64,000 bases of DNA from Acanthosepion esculentum (GCA_964036315.1 OZ038485.1:77369460-77433459), one strand, 5' to 3'; counted from the stretch's first letter, positions 22,455-35,619 are shown. Made by a program: numbers and translations. Notes: generated by a model not told the origin, from the sequence alone.

Positions 22455-23013
22455 ATAATTGAGTTACTTTAACTTATGTATGTGTGAAATAAAATAGTAA
22501 AAGGACCATAGAATATTAGGACACTCTATCAAAATGGAAAGTTAGAAATAAAAAGGATAAACATCAATATTCTAGGGGTTTATGAAAATAGATGGCCAAG
22601 TAATAGGATCTCTACAAGCAATAGAGAATAATATATGCAGGTATAGATAAAAACAAAAACAGAGTAGAGAAAGATATGAGGAAATGTGTTCTTGTATACT
22701 GGCAAATTTTGGACAGAGATCTTTTCATAAAAGTGAAAGCCCTTCAATATAGCCATAATAGTAGCATACACACAAAGCATGGCCAAAGAATTAGATAAGT
22801 TTTATAGCACACTAGATAATGCAGCAAAGAGTTAGTGCAAATCGCAACAAGTCATCATAGTCATGGGAGACCTAAATGCTAAGATATGGATTTTGAGCAT
22901 GCAATGAACAAAGAAAAAATAGTTCCAGTGGTGTACAGTAAGTGATTAAGTAATAACTAGCACCTGGTTTCAAGAACACACAAGATGTTTGTGGACACAT
23001 AAAAGCCGAGCAG

Positions 23014-23031
23014 GACACACACACGCACGCA

Positions 23032-23062
<31 letters not shown>
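23014..23062. repeat. (CA)n/(CG)-rich microsatellite
   Basis: CA units with several acgc interruptions, inside LINE copy A1. Confidence 0.95.
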
Positions 23063-23066
<4 letters not shown>

Positions 23067-24667
23067 TGATTAAGAAATGCAGTTCATTCTAAAACTTACC
23101 TAAGTGCCGACTTATATATAAACTCATACAGAAATAAAAGAAATCTGAAGCAATGCCAAAAATATGATACAAAATCTCCAGAATGACTCAATTTGCAAAT
23201 ATATAAATAGAATTAAGGACAAATATAAAAAGCCTAAAAAAGATAAGAATTCATGGTAGAACACCTCTTGTGACACTGGCAAATGATATCATCCCAAAGA
23301 AAGAGAAACAAGAAAAAACAAAGTGGTTGACAGAGGAAATTCTCAAGCTGATGACAGAACGATAGCAAATAATGCCAATGAATGGTACAATGTACAGGAT
23401 GATAAACAAAACCAATAGAAATAAATGCAAGCAGACAAAAGATGTTTGCCTCAATGAGAAGTTTGCCTAATGAAGATGTAGCAGTAATGCATAAAATGAT
23501 AAAATAATTAACAGGATGCATTTAAAAAGAAAAAAGAATGCTTATAATAAAAAATGAAGATGCACTTCAAAGATGTAACGAATACATTGAAGAACCATTC
23601 TATAACAAGTGAGATGAGAAACCCTCAATCAATATAAACCTGGAAGGACTGGCAATATTAAAATATTAAATAAGATCAGCATTGATAAAGGTTAACAGAA
23701 ATAGAGCAGCAGAATCACATGATGTCAGTCTTCCAGTTTCAGCACCAACAAGACAACTGAAATAATAATTGATGACATATCAAAAGACCTAAGTAAATCT
23801 ATCTTCGCAGTGATGCCAAAGAAATCTGATACAAATTAATGTTAGCTCCACTGGACAATCAGCTTAATCAATCAGCTACATAAATTAAAATTTTAAGGAG
23901 CAGAGCTTGTAACAGAATTGGACCAGAAATACGGCAATAATAACATGGCTTTGTTCAAGACACTGGAACAAGAAATGCTATTGTCATTATTACTATCATA
24001 GTGAGTTTTACAAATGCAAAAGCATAGATTAGGCAAAAGCATTTGATAAGGTACAAAATCAAAACCTATGTCAACTGCTAGGCAAACCTGATTTATATGA
24101 GAAATATATTAGGATAATCTGCAACATTTACTGGGAAATCATCTGCATACAAATAGGAAATGAGTTAGTCAAAAATAGAACACAGGGTAAGACAAGGATG
24201 TGTTTTCTCACAGGATTTATTTAATCTCTACAGCGAAATGAGCCTAACAAAACTAGAAAACCTACCAGGATTTACTACTGATCTCCATAATCTTAACAAC
24301 ATAAGATACATGGTTAACGCTAGGCGGATAATAAACTCAAAAGGAAAACTATAAAAATAAACTCTTAGAGAACATAGTAGAGAAAATTGAGAAGAAAGGA
24401 CTAAACATAAACTATAAATAGGCAGGATTTTTGATTGTCATCAAGATAGGGTGTGAGCTCTGAATTGGAAAAATCAGAATCAAGCAGGTGTGGAAATTTA
24501 GCTATCTGGTTACTGTTATAGACGGTAGAAAGTGCAACACAGATCCGAATGTAGTAATAGCGAAAGAGACCTCCCAGAAACTAAGCACAATGTTCAGACA
24601 TGGAAAATTTCATTAAAAACAAAGAAAAGAGTACTGAAATAGTAGGCCATATGTGCCTTCCTGTATG

Positions 24668-24906
24668 ACAGTGAATGCTGGACAATTTCCTTACAGATGA
24701 AGAAGAAACACGAAGTGACAGAGATGTCAGTGAATCCCCAGACAATTTTCTTACAGATGAAGAAGTAACAAGAAGTGACATAGATGACAATGAATCCTAG
24801 ACAATTTCCTTACAAATGAAGAAGAAACACAAAGTGACATAGATGACAGTGAATCCTAGACAATTTCCTTGCAGATGAAGAAGAAAACTTGAAGTGATGG
24901 AGATAG
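24668..24906 (+). repeat. 59-60 bp minisatellite, four units
   Basis: Four head-to-tail units of about 60 bp, each reading acagtgaat..., gacaatttccttacagatga, agaag.aacac, gaagtgacagagatg. The unit corresponds to the ECWTI.LQMKKK.EVTEM coding segment of the LINE. So one segment of the RT C-terminal domain was tandemly amplified inside this copy. Confidence 0.88.
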
Positions 24907-25045
24907 TGAATGCTGAACAGATGCCAGTGACGACAGAGAGTTACTAGGAACAGGATTTACTTAAAATTACTAGGAACAGGAATTTGTAGAGAGCCATGAT
25001 CTTCCCCATCCTGAACATACACAGCACATAAATAATGATGATGAT

Positions 25046-26029
25046 CTTTGAATGTGTCTTTTCATATACCTTCTTTTGCAAAGATCACAACAAATACCAG
25101 ACACTGATGAACACCTGAAAAGAGAAGTGAACAACTCACCAAAAAAAACAAAACGTAAATACTGCTACATGACTTCCAATTTTCCCAGGGCAATAGTCCT
25201 AATTCATGCTGACCATATTTCTCACCATGTTGACGAAAGAAAATACAACTGTCCACTGTATCCCATATTCAATTTCTTCTATTTCGCAGAAATAACCTGC
25301 AAACCTGGTTTCACAAATGCCAAACTTTACTTATGCGAAAAATAACTTCAAAATAGATATTGTTGGTGTACGTTGTGGAAGGGTTGTAGGAGGAAATAGG
25401 GAATAAGGTGGATTAGAGAATACATCCCAGCTATCAACCTGTAAAGCATAGTGGAAGCACATCCTGAAACTTATTATATTATGAGACAAAGCCTAAATAG
25501 GAGACCTTTCCATGAACTCGGAAGAGATCCTCTTCACAAATATTGCAATAAATCAAATATTTGGGTACAAGCTCTATGGATGACAACCTATTACCTACTA
25601 ACTATGGTTATTGAAACTTCTTGCCTCCTCACCCAACTCCAGGTAGGTCCTGTGACCTGTCAGTCCAGAAATTAAAATAAAGATAAAAGCTCATGTAGTA
25701 TACAACATTCTGGAAGTTCCTGGAAGACCAAATGACAATAGATATTTCTTAGACATTTTTTCACATTTTCTGATAATATTTTTTTCATTGGTTTCATTGA
25801 TTTTTCCTTACACAGAAAGCAGTATGAAACTCAATGTATTTTATAAAATTTAGTATATTTTTAAAATAGATATATTTAACATATTTTTATTAAAGGTTTT
25901 AATGTGATTTAGACTTTTCTCTTGTAAATTTTTGTAATTGAAAAAGTGTCAACAAAGTTATATTTTGTCTGGTGAGGGAGTTTTGTTCTTTGAGTTTACT
26001 AACAACTATTTAAAACTGAATGTGCTGCC
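25046..26029. other. no confident feature
   Basis: A 97-codon plus-strand frame at 25052-25345 with several Cys and His does not form a zinc-finger pattern I recognise. No other signal. Confidence 0.4.
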
Positions 26030-26735
26030 TTCTTCTGTGGGCTGCATCCCTTCAGGACATAGGTGACCATGACTCTCCACAACTTCCTATCCCTCATAGT
26101 CCCTAACAGCATTTCTACCTTTGCCAAAAGTTCCATCCCCTATTCTGCCATCAAATCACACAAGCTCATTAGGTAGGTGGCCAACTGCCTTCCTCTATCT
26201 CTCTTGCCCTCATTATGAATCTGACTATAAGTGTTCTTTGTGTTAACATTTTTTAAAGACTTTCTCATTGTTTACTTGCTCTGCCCATGTAATTCTCAGT
26301 ATCCTTTTGTGGAGCCACATTTCTTTTGCCTCTAATTTCCTCTTCATATCTGGTGAGCATTCACTGCCATACTGCATGGCAATTCAGTACTCTTTTCTAG
26401 ATTTCAAATAAAATTTTCTTGTTTCTTAGTAATTTGTTTCGCTTTTAAAATGTATCTTTAACTAATCTAATGCACGTTTGGGTTTCACTGTCACATTTTC
26501 CATTTAAACTTCTGTACTTGTTTGATGCTAACATCTCCAAATCGTAGTTCAAATCTTGGGATTTTTTTCTTGCTGACAACCTTAATTTCTGTTTTCTTAC
26601 AATTGATGACTAATCCTATTTTTTCACTTTCCTTTACTACCTAATCTAGGAGGTCCTTTAGTTTTCTTTCTGAGTCTGCCATTGACAAAGTGTCATCTGC
26701 ATATCTTATATTGTTAAGATTTAGCCCTCTGATAA
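26030..26735 (-). pseudogene. LINE family A, minus-strand copy, 3' part
   Basis: On the minus strand this begins at RT motif C (GLNLNNIRYADDTLSMADSE, with the catalytic YADD intact at about 26680-26705). It continues through KLKDLLD, the CKKTEIKVV segment and the family 3' end (reverse complement of cttcaggacataggtgacca, then tgactctccac). Its upstream part lies beyond the inserted plus-strand copy, at 28735-29010. Stops break the C-terminal region. Confidence 0.8.
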
Positions 26736-28734
26736 TAAGATACGAGATACACAATGGAAACTCAAAATGGGATGCACTAAGAGACGCTTTAGTGAGATCA
26801 GCAAATGATATCATCCCAAAAGAGACAGGACAAAGAAAAAATGAATGGATGACGGATAAGATTCTTGACATGATGGAAAGGAGACAGAAAACTCTGCCAA
26901 GTTACAGAACGGAGTACAGAAAATTACACAATGAAATAAGGACCAAATGCAGGCAAGCTAAAGAAGAGTGGCTAAACAAAAAAATGTACAGAAATAGAGA
27001 GACTGAGTACCACCAACAAAGGAGATATGCACAGACAAAGCAACTAACAGGACAGAAGACATGCTCTTCTACAGGCTGTTTAAAACCAAAGGATGGAATG
27101 CTCATATTAGAGAAAGAAAAAATTCTTCAATGCTGAAGTGAGTATATTGGAGAACTATTCCATGATGAAAGGGAACAACCAGCAATACACAGAACTACTG
27201 ACAGACTTGGAATTCTGAAAACCGAAGTAAAAGCCGCACTGGCCAAATTGAACAAAAACAAGGCAGCTGGGCCAGACAGAATTGTAACAGAAATGCTGAC
27301 AGCCTTAGATGACTTTGTCATAGACAAGATCACTGAAATAACAAATAAAGTCTGCAACAGTGGGGATATACTGGAAGACCTCAGCAGATCTATCTTTGTA
27401 GCTATCCCTAAGAAACCAGGTGCAAATGAATGGGAACTCCACTGAACAATAAACCTAGTGAGCCACATGACAAAACATCATCTGTATTCTGATGAATAGA
27501 GCACGCAGCAGAATCAGGCCAGAGATAGGATGAGAACAGTGCGGGTTCGTTAAAGACACCAGAACAAGCAACATGATATTCATGCTCAGAATGTTATCAG
27601 AAAGAGTGATACATATGCAGAAGGACATGTATCTATGTTTCATAGACTACGCAAAGGCCTTCAACAAATTATGCCATAAGGATTTGCTGGAACTACTCAG
27701 CAACCTTGATATATTTGGTAAAGATATCAAAATAATCAAGGACCTATACTGGCAACAAACAGCATACATACACATAGGGAATGAGTTCAGTGAATATACA
27801 AAAATAGAAAGGGGTGTAAGGCAAGGATGCATCTTCTCACCCAACCTGTTCAACCTATACAGTGAGGCAATTCTGAGAGAATTAGAGACCCTACCAGGAT
27901 TTAGCATTGGCAGCTACAATCTTAACAACATAAGATACACAGAAGACACAGTACTGATATCAAATACAGAAATGAAAATCTCCTACAGAAGGTTGTGCAA
28001 GAGAGTGAGAAGAAGGGACTAAGCATAAACTACAAGAGAGAATGCATGTTCATCAGTAAGAGGTATGACCCTGAAATGTGATTTGCAGGTCAGGAATGCT
28101 AGAATCAAGCAGATGCAGAAGTTTAAATACCTGGGAAGCTATTTGACAGAGTACGGTAAGTGCAACACTGAGATCCATAGACTTATTGGGATGGCCAAGG
28201 ACACATTCCAAAAGCTGGGCAGAGTATTGTGAGACAAGAGGATTTCTTTGGTAACAAAGAAAAGAATACTGAGCTATTACATGACATCTGTCCTTCTTTA
28301 CAGCAGCGAATGTTGGATGATTTCCTCAAAGATGAAGAAGAGACTCGAGGTGACAGAGATGTGGTTCTACACGAGGATGTTAAGGATATCATGGACCGAG
28401 CATGTGAACAACGATGAGGTCTTAGAAAGGATGCAAACAAGGAGGGGGCTTATACTTAACATCAAGGAGAGGCAGCTGAAATTTCTGGGACACATAATGA
28501 AGAAGGAGGGCCTGAATAATCTGATACACATGGGTCAAATTGAGGGAAAGAGAGACAAGGGAAAACAAGGCATATCATACCTAGTGGGCTTAAGCAAGTG
28601 GATGACAGAACATGGTCTGGGAGACGTGGCAGAAGAAAGGAACTTGTTGAGAGTTGCAAGGGATAGAGGGAGGTAGAGAGCCATGATTGCCTACATCCTG
28701 AAAGGACATGGCACATAAAAAGAAAAAAGGGGTC
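26736..28734 (+). mobile_element. LINE family A, younger plus-strand copy nested in a minus-strand copy
   Basis: This is a 5'-truncated but comparatively intact copy, about 2.0 kb. It starts inside the linker between endonuclease and RT and ends with the family tail (gagagccatgattgcctaca, cctgaaaggacatggcacat, A-rich). It interrupts the minus-strand copy at 26030-26735 / 28735-29010. I could not identify a clear target duplication. Confidence 0.82.
26745..28680 (+). pseudogene. LINE family A reverse transcriptase, several frameshifts
   Basis: The segment encodes, in order: SANDIIPKETGQRKNEWMTD (linker); LNKNKAAGPDRIVTEML (RT motif 1 region, about 27246-27296); IFVAIPKKPGANEW; MYLCFIDYAKAFNK (motif A, catalytic Asp kept, about 27628-27670); RGVRQGCIFSPNLFNLYSEA (motif B, about 27808-27870); NLNNIRYTEDTVLIS (motif C, YADD changed to YTED, about 27920-27965); and the C-terminal SECWMISSKMKKRLEVTEMW and RQLKFLGHIMKKEGL. 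At least three stops or frame changes separate these. The first catalytic Asp of YxDD is Glu, so even without breaks activity is doubtful. The open frame at 26690 starts in the older element and is not a real start. Confidence 0.82.
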
Positions 28735-29010
28735 TCCATTAAAATAGCCTTGTTGGAGACGCTGAACAGATCTAGAGAGAAAACACACCCTTGTCTTAAG
28801 CTTCTTTCTTTTTTTGTGTAGCTACTTTTTCTATCTGCATGCGAACGGTATTCTCCCGGTATAAATTCTGGATTATTCTAACATCATTTCTGAGTAGATC
28901 TAGTTTTCCTAACAGTTCAAATAGACATTTGTGCCATACTTTGTCAAATGTGTAATCTGTAGAACATAAGTATACATCCTTCCACATTAGTATTGCTCTC
29001 TCTGAATTGT
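28735..29010 (-). pseudogene. LINE family A, minus-strand copy, 5' part (RT motifs A and B)
   Basis: The minus strand encodes MWKDVYLCSTDYTFDKVWHK (motif A region), LFELLGKLDLLRNDVRIIQN, then, past a disruption, the motif B remnant VFSLDLFSV and a segment equal to the LYSEAIL region. Motif C follows only across the insertion, at 26.7 kb. The joint places the break just upstream of the NNIRYADD block in both pieces, so they are one element split by the plus-strand copy. Confidence 0.75.
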
Positions 29011-29635
29011 CACATTGTTAAAAGTAAATAAAAAAGCATTGTTCTGATCCACTTCTCATGTTAAGGAAGCTTAACATAATAAGAATTAGTTTTGAATTTC
29101 AAACTCCTTTATTTTCTATCATAATCACTGATCAATTCTTGCTTTTCAGTTAAACCTAAAGATTCACAGGTAGCATCATATCTGTTTTGTTCTAGAGCCT
29201 TTTGTTGAATATTCCTGTCAAAGTGTCAAAGTAACTATGCTTAGATTTCACAGTAAAATTAATATGAGATGATGGACAAGCTGAATATTGAGATAACACA
29301 ATGTTATAAATCTTTCTTTCTATGTACCTTAACAGGAATCATTTAAGAAGGGTACAAAGATGCAAACTGTTTCCCAAAAGAATTATTACTGATATGATTA
29401 ATTATTATAAATTTATTTATTGCCTATTTGTGTGTGTGCTGCAATTTTTTTCTATCCTTTTCCTATTAATGGACGATGATTTCACAACTAATATTATCCA
29501 CTCCCAGACTAATTATTTCCTTCTCTTACACTCTCTATAATTTTTTCCACAAAGCATTTATTTTATTCCTTTCTCCATCTCAGTCATCGTATCCCTGTAA
29601 GTTGATAAAATTTGCAGCCAACCATTCTCCAAACA

Positions 29636-29679
<44 letters not shown>

Positions 29680-31795
29680 TAAACATGTGACCAAAAAGGT
29701 TGCTCACCATAAGCCTCACTTCCATGTCCCATGACCATCCCAACACCATCCTCACCACCTCAGCTGTCGCCTACTAAGCAACAACATATCCTTTAATTTT
29801 TCCCCCTCTCTCATTTGTCATCATACTAGTCAGACGAACCATTTCTTTCTACAGTCATACAATGAAGCCATTCCCAGATAGACTGAAGGGTGATAGAATT
29901 TCATTTTTTTTTTTACATTTTTAAGATCTAAATTTCCTGCCTTGTTTCATGTCATAGAACAACACTTTACTAATTTCAGTTTATGTCAGCATATTTTTGC
30001 AACTTTAAAATAAAACATTAAGTTTTATGTTTGTTCTATATATGCCTTCATGCAAATATCCTACAGGAGTTTTTTGTGTTTGTATGCTTGACTAACGTTT
30101 ACAGGGCACACAGACCTAAAGGTAGAGTAGACAATGACTTGAATAAAATGGTTGACAAAAAGGAGTAATCCTAATTGACTAAAACAGTGATGTAATCTCA
30201 TCATAATATTTTGAGAAGTACACTTCAGGTCTTATTGAACAATTGGATCACTCTAATTTAACTATTGTTCCTACTTTATTTATGCTTAATTGTAATTTGG
30301 TTGAATATAATTGCTTATTAAAGGCAGACCTAGCACAATAATAGGCAAGCTTATCTTATTTAAATTATTATTTGTTATCTTTAGGTTTTTTTTTAATTCA
30401 TTCTACACTACCATGATTATCAGCTCTCTGCATGTGTATATTAATTTCATTTAGTCAATTGTTTTTTTATTAAATTCATTTCTCTTCAGGATCATGTAAC
30501 CTAATAAACATTGGTCATTTCTTTTTGGATTTTGATAATGTACTTTGTCTGATACAAGAGCAAAATTTTTTTTTTTTTTTTTTTTTGACATTTTGGTCTA
30601 CTTGCTGGCATCTAGATCCAAAGCAAGTATTTTCTCCCTGTGACAACTTGAAAAAATCTTTGAAAGCCAAGCAGCAACTTCTCCATTACTTTTTTAAGAA
30701 TGGGATTCTAGTGAAAGGTCAAAATCTTTATTTATTTTAAATGTAATTCACTGAAAGAAAGTACTACCAAGAAAGAACAAAAGAATAAACATTTTAATTT
30801 TATCAATGTATTGGCTAAACATTAACCATTAACCTGTGATATGGGAGGACTTAACAGAGTCATATTCACAGGCAAAAGGATATAATTTGTGAAGTTTTTA
30901 TTACAGGAAATATCTTGAATTTTTTATTTTATTTTTTATTTTTTCATTTTTTTGTCAATTTGAAAAAATGACTTTGAGTTAAACTTATTTTAACCAAAAC
31001 ATAAAATAACTTTGGTCCCATCAGTACCACTCAAACATTCATTTTCTTCTAAATTTGTAGATTTTATATGTAAATACCAGATTTCTATTATAATTCATTG
31101 TCTATTCTATAATAAAAGGCATTCCTCTGTATATGTGTCCAGTTTATACAACAATACTTAGACCCTTAAAACTATATATTCTCATTCAGCATGTTCCAAG
31201 TAAGGTCTTGATAAACAATTTAATTCTGTACATTTTAGTGAAGTTATTTGTAAATTAAGCATACAGAGAAAATGTTTAAAAATATATTTAAAAAAATGCT
31301 GATATCTTAGCATTTCCAATTTAAATCTGAAGTCATTCAATTACTTTAAATAATATAAAAACATTTATAATATATACTTTTATCAAACAGAAACTAGAAA
31401 CACTTTAATTTATAACTATATTTTAGGAATGACAATATATTTTGAAGGGGTCATATGTCTTTGTGAAAAATATTTTGCTATTTTTTATGTGTCCCAATTG
31501 CATCACATGTGAATGATTTCTCAATAAGTGCTTCCCTTGAATAAGCACACCTAATAGTTCATTTTTTGAATAAGTGCCCCCCCATGCTTATTCAAAGAAA
31601 TACAGTATTTCAGTCTAGTGTTATATGGGGCCAAGTGTGGTGAATAATGCTACATGATGAAGAATTTCCCATCTCAACTCCATTGTGTTTTTAGGTTGAC
31701 AAAGCAATGTGTGAATAAGTGTTGTCATACAGCATTACACCTATCCTTCTCCTTTTTTTATACAGTTTCTTTTTTTAATTGCAAACCTTGAAAAT
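29011..31795. other. spacer without genes
   Basis: AT-rich. It contains a (TA)n tract at 29639-29676, a poly-T run of about 22 at 30567-30588, and a small ttgaataagc / gcttattcaa inverted pair near 31540-31600. No coding family recognised. Confidence 0.45.
29639..29676. repeat. (TA)n microsatellite
   Basis: About 19 TA units. Confidence 0.96.
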
Positions 31796-31799
31796 GATA

Positions 31800-32440
31800 A
31801 CTTTAAGGTTCTTTTTTTATATCCAATACAAATCTCAAAAGCCACTGGTGATAGTAGGTTCCATTCAAAATGGTAATGATGAATGAGGTGTGTGATATGA
31901 ATGAAAGAGAAGATGGTAGGAAATAGAGATTATGAGGATAAGGAGTAAAGATAACAATTGATCTTTGTCTTGAAGAGATTAAAATTGTAGTGTTCAAGGA
32001 AGCATCCAAGCAGATGTTTGTTCCACAATGTAGCAGTTCTTTGGAAAAAGCTGTTGGAGTGGAACTATTTCCTTACACTTGGAATAAAGGAGAAATGAGG
32101 CTGATTTGACTCTGTGTAATTAGTATCATGTGTCCTAGTTGTAAAGGTCTGAATTGGTGGAACTAAAGAATTGAGATCATCTGAACATTTCCCATGAAAA
32201 TAACAAAAGAGTAGTGATAGGCTTGCAATCATTGGGAAAGAGGTCGCAGAGTGGAGAATAAGTGTTCCCCCACAAGACTGTGTAAATGATTCTGAACTCT
32301 ATTAAAGCTGAGAAGTGAAGCTTGAGCAGCCCCTGTCCAGATATGACAGCAATACTTCATTTTTGGTCTAATCTGACTCTTGTAAAGATAAAACATAGCA
32401 GAAGGAATCAGCTATATCCTGGAGCAATAGAATGAGCTAA
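31800..32440 (-). pseudogene. jockey/CR1-like LINE reverse transcriptase, C-terminal relic
   Basis: On the minus strand, broken frames recall the C-terminal tail of jockey/CR1-type LINE polymerases: SIAVISGQGLLKLHFSALIE and LNRIQNHLHSLVG (cf. YCCHIWGGAP...LLDRVQKRAIRLIG), then LLFSWEMF, SQISLISPLFQV, AFSKELLHCGTN and LDASLNTTIL. No catalytic motif remains. The assignment rests on the order of several weak blocks. Confidence 0.55.
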
Positions 32441-32754
32441 ACATTTTCCCAGTATCTTTAGTAATTTGATGCTATGTAAGTAACAGTTTCACCAGGCTTG
32501 AATAACTCATCATACAATACACATTTCATATAGCAAATTCAGCTGATTTATAATAATATATAGCAGTAATAAATTTTTAAAAAGGATTGAGTTTTAATGT
32601 TGATGCAGAAATTTATCTTAAATCACGTACTATGATTTTTAATACTTCGGATTTTTGTAGCAAATCAACTTTTTGTCTTCAGTGACAATACTATAAAAAA
32701 AATGATTTTGTTCATGTCTGGCAAGAAGTGAAATACATGTCGTGGGATACTTTT

Positions 32755-33055
32755 CAATGTTTATATCTGAAAATTCATATGGAACCCTTTTACTACTTTT
32801 ACTATCTTCCCCATACTTTGTGAATGTCTTACAAATGTTGAATGATCAACACCAACATTTTCAGTTAATTCTAATGTCAGTTTATAGACGGCATTTTTCA
32901 AAAGTGTGTGCTCATAATCACTTTCTAATTTCTGTGGCCTACCACTGTGGTTTATCTTCCTTTCATATTCACCTCTTTTTAATTTTGCAAACTGTTCAAT
33001 TCTAGTGTTTGATCCTAGTGCTATTTTGCTCAACCTGAAAACTTGTTCCAACCTG
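32755..33055 (-). pseudogene. mariner transposase N-terminal relic
   Basis: A 96-codon minus-strand frame carries KLKRGEYERKINHSGRPQKL, the hallmark (K/R)SGRP linker, then GVDHSTFVRHSQSMGKIVKV, the second helix-turn-helix of mariner transposases. The frame ends where the catalytic domain should begin, so only the DNA-binding half survives. It is one of at least five mariner fragments in the window. Confidence 0.87.
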
Positions 33056-33059
33056 CAGT

Positions 33060-35190
33060 GTTGCCACTATTTTCTTTTTCCTTCTTTTTCTTAAGACAGG
33101 ATAAATGAACACTGAAAAACACTTTTCTACTGTGTCTTCAGTCTCTAATTTTGGAAAAAGAGGACTCTGCAAATCTTTCCATACACAGAGACATGATAGA
33201 TGTAAATAGACACTATTATTTTACTTAGGTTTGACATTTATAATTATACAGTTTAACAATTACTCAGTTTACTGTAGAAATGAAAGCAATATAACCACAC
33301 AACCACTTCACAATGTTTCTCTCTGTAAGAAAACAAGAAATCTGAGATTGTTAAAGGGAACTTATTGTTGGTCATTTCAAAGTCAAAATGAGTTAGCATC
33401 AATTCATATTAAGAATATGAATTCAATTAGGAACTACATAATTATGCAAATTATACACTGATTTATTAAAAATTGTGCCTTCATCTTGGTTGTTATAGCC
33501 ACAATGCTTTCACTCCTATATTCTCTGGCCTTCTTTAAATACCTATCATATTTGTTATTATTTGAGGATTTTGAACTATGCTGTTTATTCAATCCTTGGA
33601 GGTAGAATTTTCTCATACACTGTCCATACTAGAGGATATTGTATAGCAGTTAAACACCAGTTTATCTATAACACTAATTCTTCATCTAGAAAATTCAGAC
33701 AGAAATTATCACATGATTATACAATTTACTAATGAAGGAAAAGAAACTTGTTCAGGTTGACCTGGGCTATCAAAAATGTGCTGTTGAGCATGAGACAGGA
33801 AACTTAAAAAATCCTCCAAGGCCAAGAAGCCAATGTGGTAGGGTGTGTCAAAATCAGCCTGAGAACAACATCTTCATCACATGGCTTATTATAGTAGAAC
33901 AGCTAGAAGAAATCTATTTTGTAATCAGTTAATATTCAGCAGAGAAATCTATGGGTAAATGAGACTGTGGACAAACACTTGTAATTTGAGCACACTATCA
34001 TCTTTTAAGATAATTTTTCATTTACTCTATTAACAAAATAAATTGGAGAATATCTAACCAGGAATATTGATTTAACTGACTGCTATCTACTATCAAACAC
34101 AATAGATTTTTGGTAATGGTATGGGATCAGTTTAGAACATTGGTCATTCAAATCTTCTGGAGCAGATGAGAGATTTTGATTCAGAAAAATGGATTCTCCA
34201 TTCCAAAAGGGTGACATCTTCCAATATTTACTGATAGTTATCATTGATTTGAATAAAAACAACACACCTTTTTATAGAAGATTGATACAGAAAAAAAAAC
34301 TTGAGAACGGTAAGTTCCAAAATATATTACTCTTGGGTTTGTAATAATTGTACCTCTCCTCACCCCTTATTAATTTTAAAAATTCTAACCTCTCTGCATA
34401 TTTATTTCCATGGAAACTTTCTAGAAAAAATTCAGTTCTAAGAAAATTATCATTCAAAATTGTGAAACTGATTTGATACAGATAATAAAAATTCAAATTA
34501 TAATTCATTCAGTTCTACAAATTGATTCAAATCCTAACAAATCAAAGTAATATTCATAGTAATGTGCTATATTTCCTTGTTATTTTTTAAATAATTTAAA
34601 AAATATGACCGAAAAAAGAACATTTAGAGTGCTTGACAAGTATGAAACTTTGACATTATCCAGTCCTTTTTGCCATCAGTTCATATACAAAAATGCATGA
34701 TGATTTGTGAAGAAAAGAATAACAAATGAAGGAAATTAGAAATATGATTTTTAAAGTTTTGTGTTAAAAATTTTAATATAGAAGAAAAACAGTCCTCTTT
34801 TTAAATATTTTTCTCTATAGCATTCTTTCTTTGAAATAAACTAAATTCTAGATTAATCCTTTTCACTTCCTCAGAATTTTTCAACTCCATTATTCAAAAG
34901 CTTACATTCATTTGTTTGTAAAAAAAATTTCAACCCCCTCACTACTTAATCCAAACCCATTTGTATTCAAGACCAAAGTGTAAGTGATTTCCATAGCTCA
35001 TTTAGTTTCAAGACATGAGTTGCATTGAACATATCTGGGCTATTTCCAGGGAACCTTTGACAAAGAGGATTTGCTTGCTTCATCATTTGAATGAATCTTA
35101 TACAAGAAAAGATAGCAGACCATATAAATTTGATATTTGAAAGAATAAAAATTTTAATCTCAGCTCACATGTTCACTAAATTTTAATTTA
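33060..35190. other. no confident feature
   Basis: AT-rich spacer. The 66-codon frame at 33732-33932 is unrecognised. Confidence 0.45.
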
Positions 35191-35194
35191 TGTA

Positions 35195-35580
35195 AAAAAA
35201 TATTTTGTTAGAAGCAAAGAAAAGAATACTGACCTGTTATGTAATATCAGTCCTCCTATAAGGCACTGAATGCTGGACAATCTCCTCACAGATGAACAAG
35301 TGACTTGAAGCACCAGATATGTGATTCTACAGAAGGATACTGAGAATACCATGGACTGAAGATGTGAGCAATGACATAGTTTTAGAGTAAATGGAAACAA
35401 AAAGGTCACTTATACTTAACATCAGAAAAAGACAATTGAAATTTCTAGGGTACATAATGGGGAAAGAGGGCTTGGAATATCTGATAGTCTCAGGACAGTT
35501 AAACACAAGAGGGACAGAGGAAATCAAGGGTCATGATTGCCAATGCCCTGAAGAGACATGGAACATAGAAGAAATATGAA
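35195..35580 (+). pseudogene. LINE family A, 3' fragment
   Basis: Contains broken coding for the RT C-terminal segment (RSLILNIRKRQLKFLGYIMG, then KEGLEYLIVSGQL) and the family tail (gtcatgattgccaatgccct, gaagagacatggaacat). 5' truncated, with no catalytic motif. Confidence 0.8.
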
Positions 35581-35619
35581 TAATGACACCTGCTTAAAAA
35601 TGGACATATCTGTTAATTG

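Larger units (their letters stand above)
22490..25045 (+). mobile_element. LINE family A, decayed near-complete copy
   Basis: This is the longest copy of the family. In order it shows an APE-type endonuclease start (LYQNGKL at about 22527, then ILGVYENRWP), the endonuclease VIIVMGDLNAKI block at about 22850-22885, and a WFQEHTR block near 22965. A central region parallel to the copy at 26.8 kb follows, then RT motif B (RVRQGCVFSQDLFNLYSEM, about 24190-24245), NLNNIRYM (about 24293), and the family tail (gagagccatgatcttcccca, cctgaacat, GAT-rich end). Stops and frameshifts are frequent, the YxDD residues are lost, and a (CA)n tract and a 60-bp minisatellite have expanded inside. Confidence 0.82.

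Noticed and set aside
25052..25345. 97-codon frame with several Cys and His
   Set aside because: No zinc-finger spacing, no family resemblance, and no codon or splice evidence.
26030..28734. Twin-priming (5' inversion) of a single LINE insertion
   Set aside because: Both the minus and the plus segments contain the family's 3' tail, and RT motifs A/B of the minus copy reappear beyond 28734; a nested insertion explains all pieces.
32755..33055. Domesticated mariner-derived host gene (SETMAR-like)
   Set aside because: Only the N-terminal half is open, with no fused domain, no splice signals and many similar dead fragments nearby.
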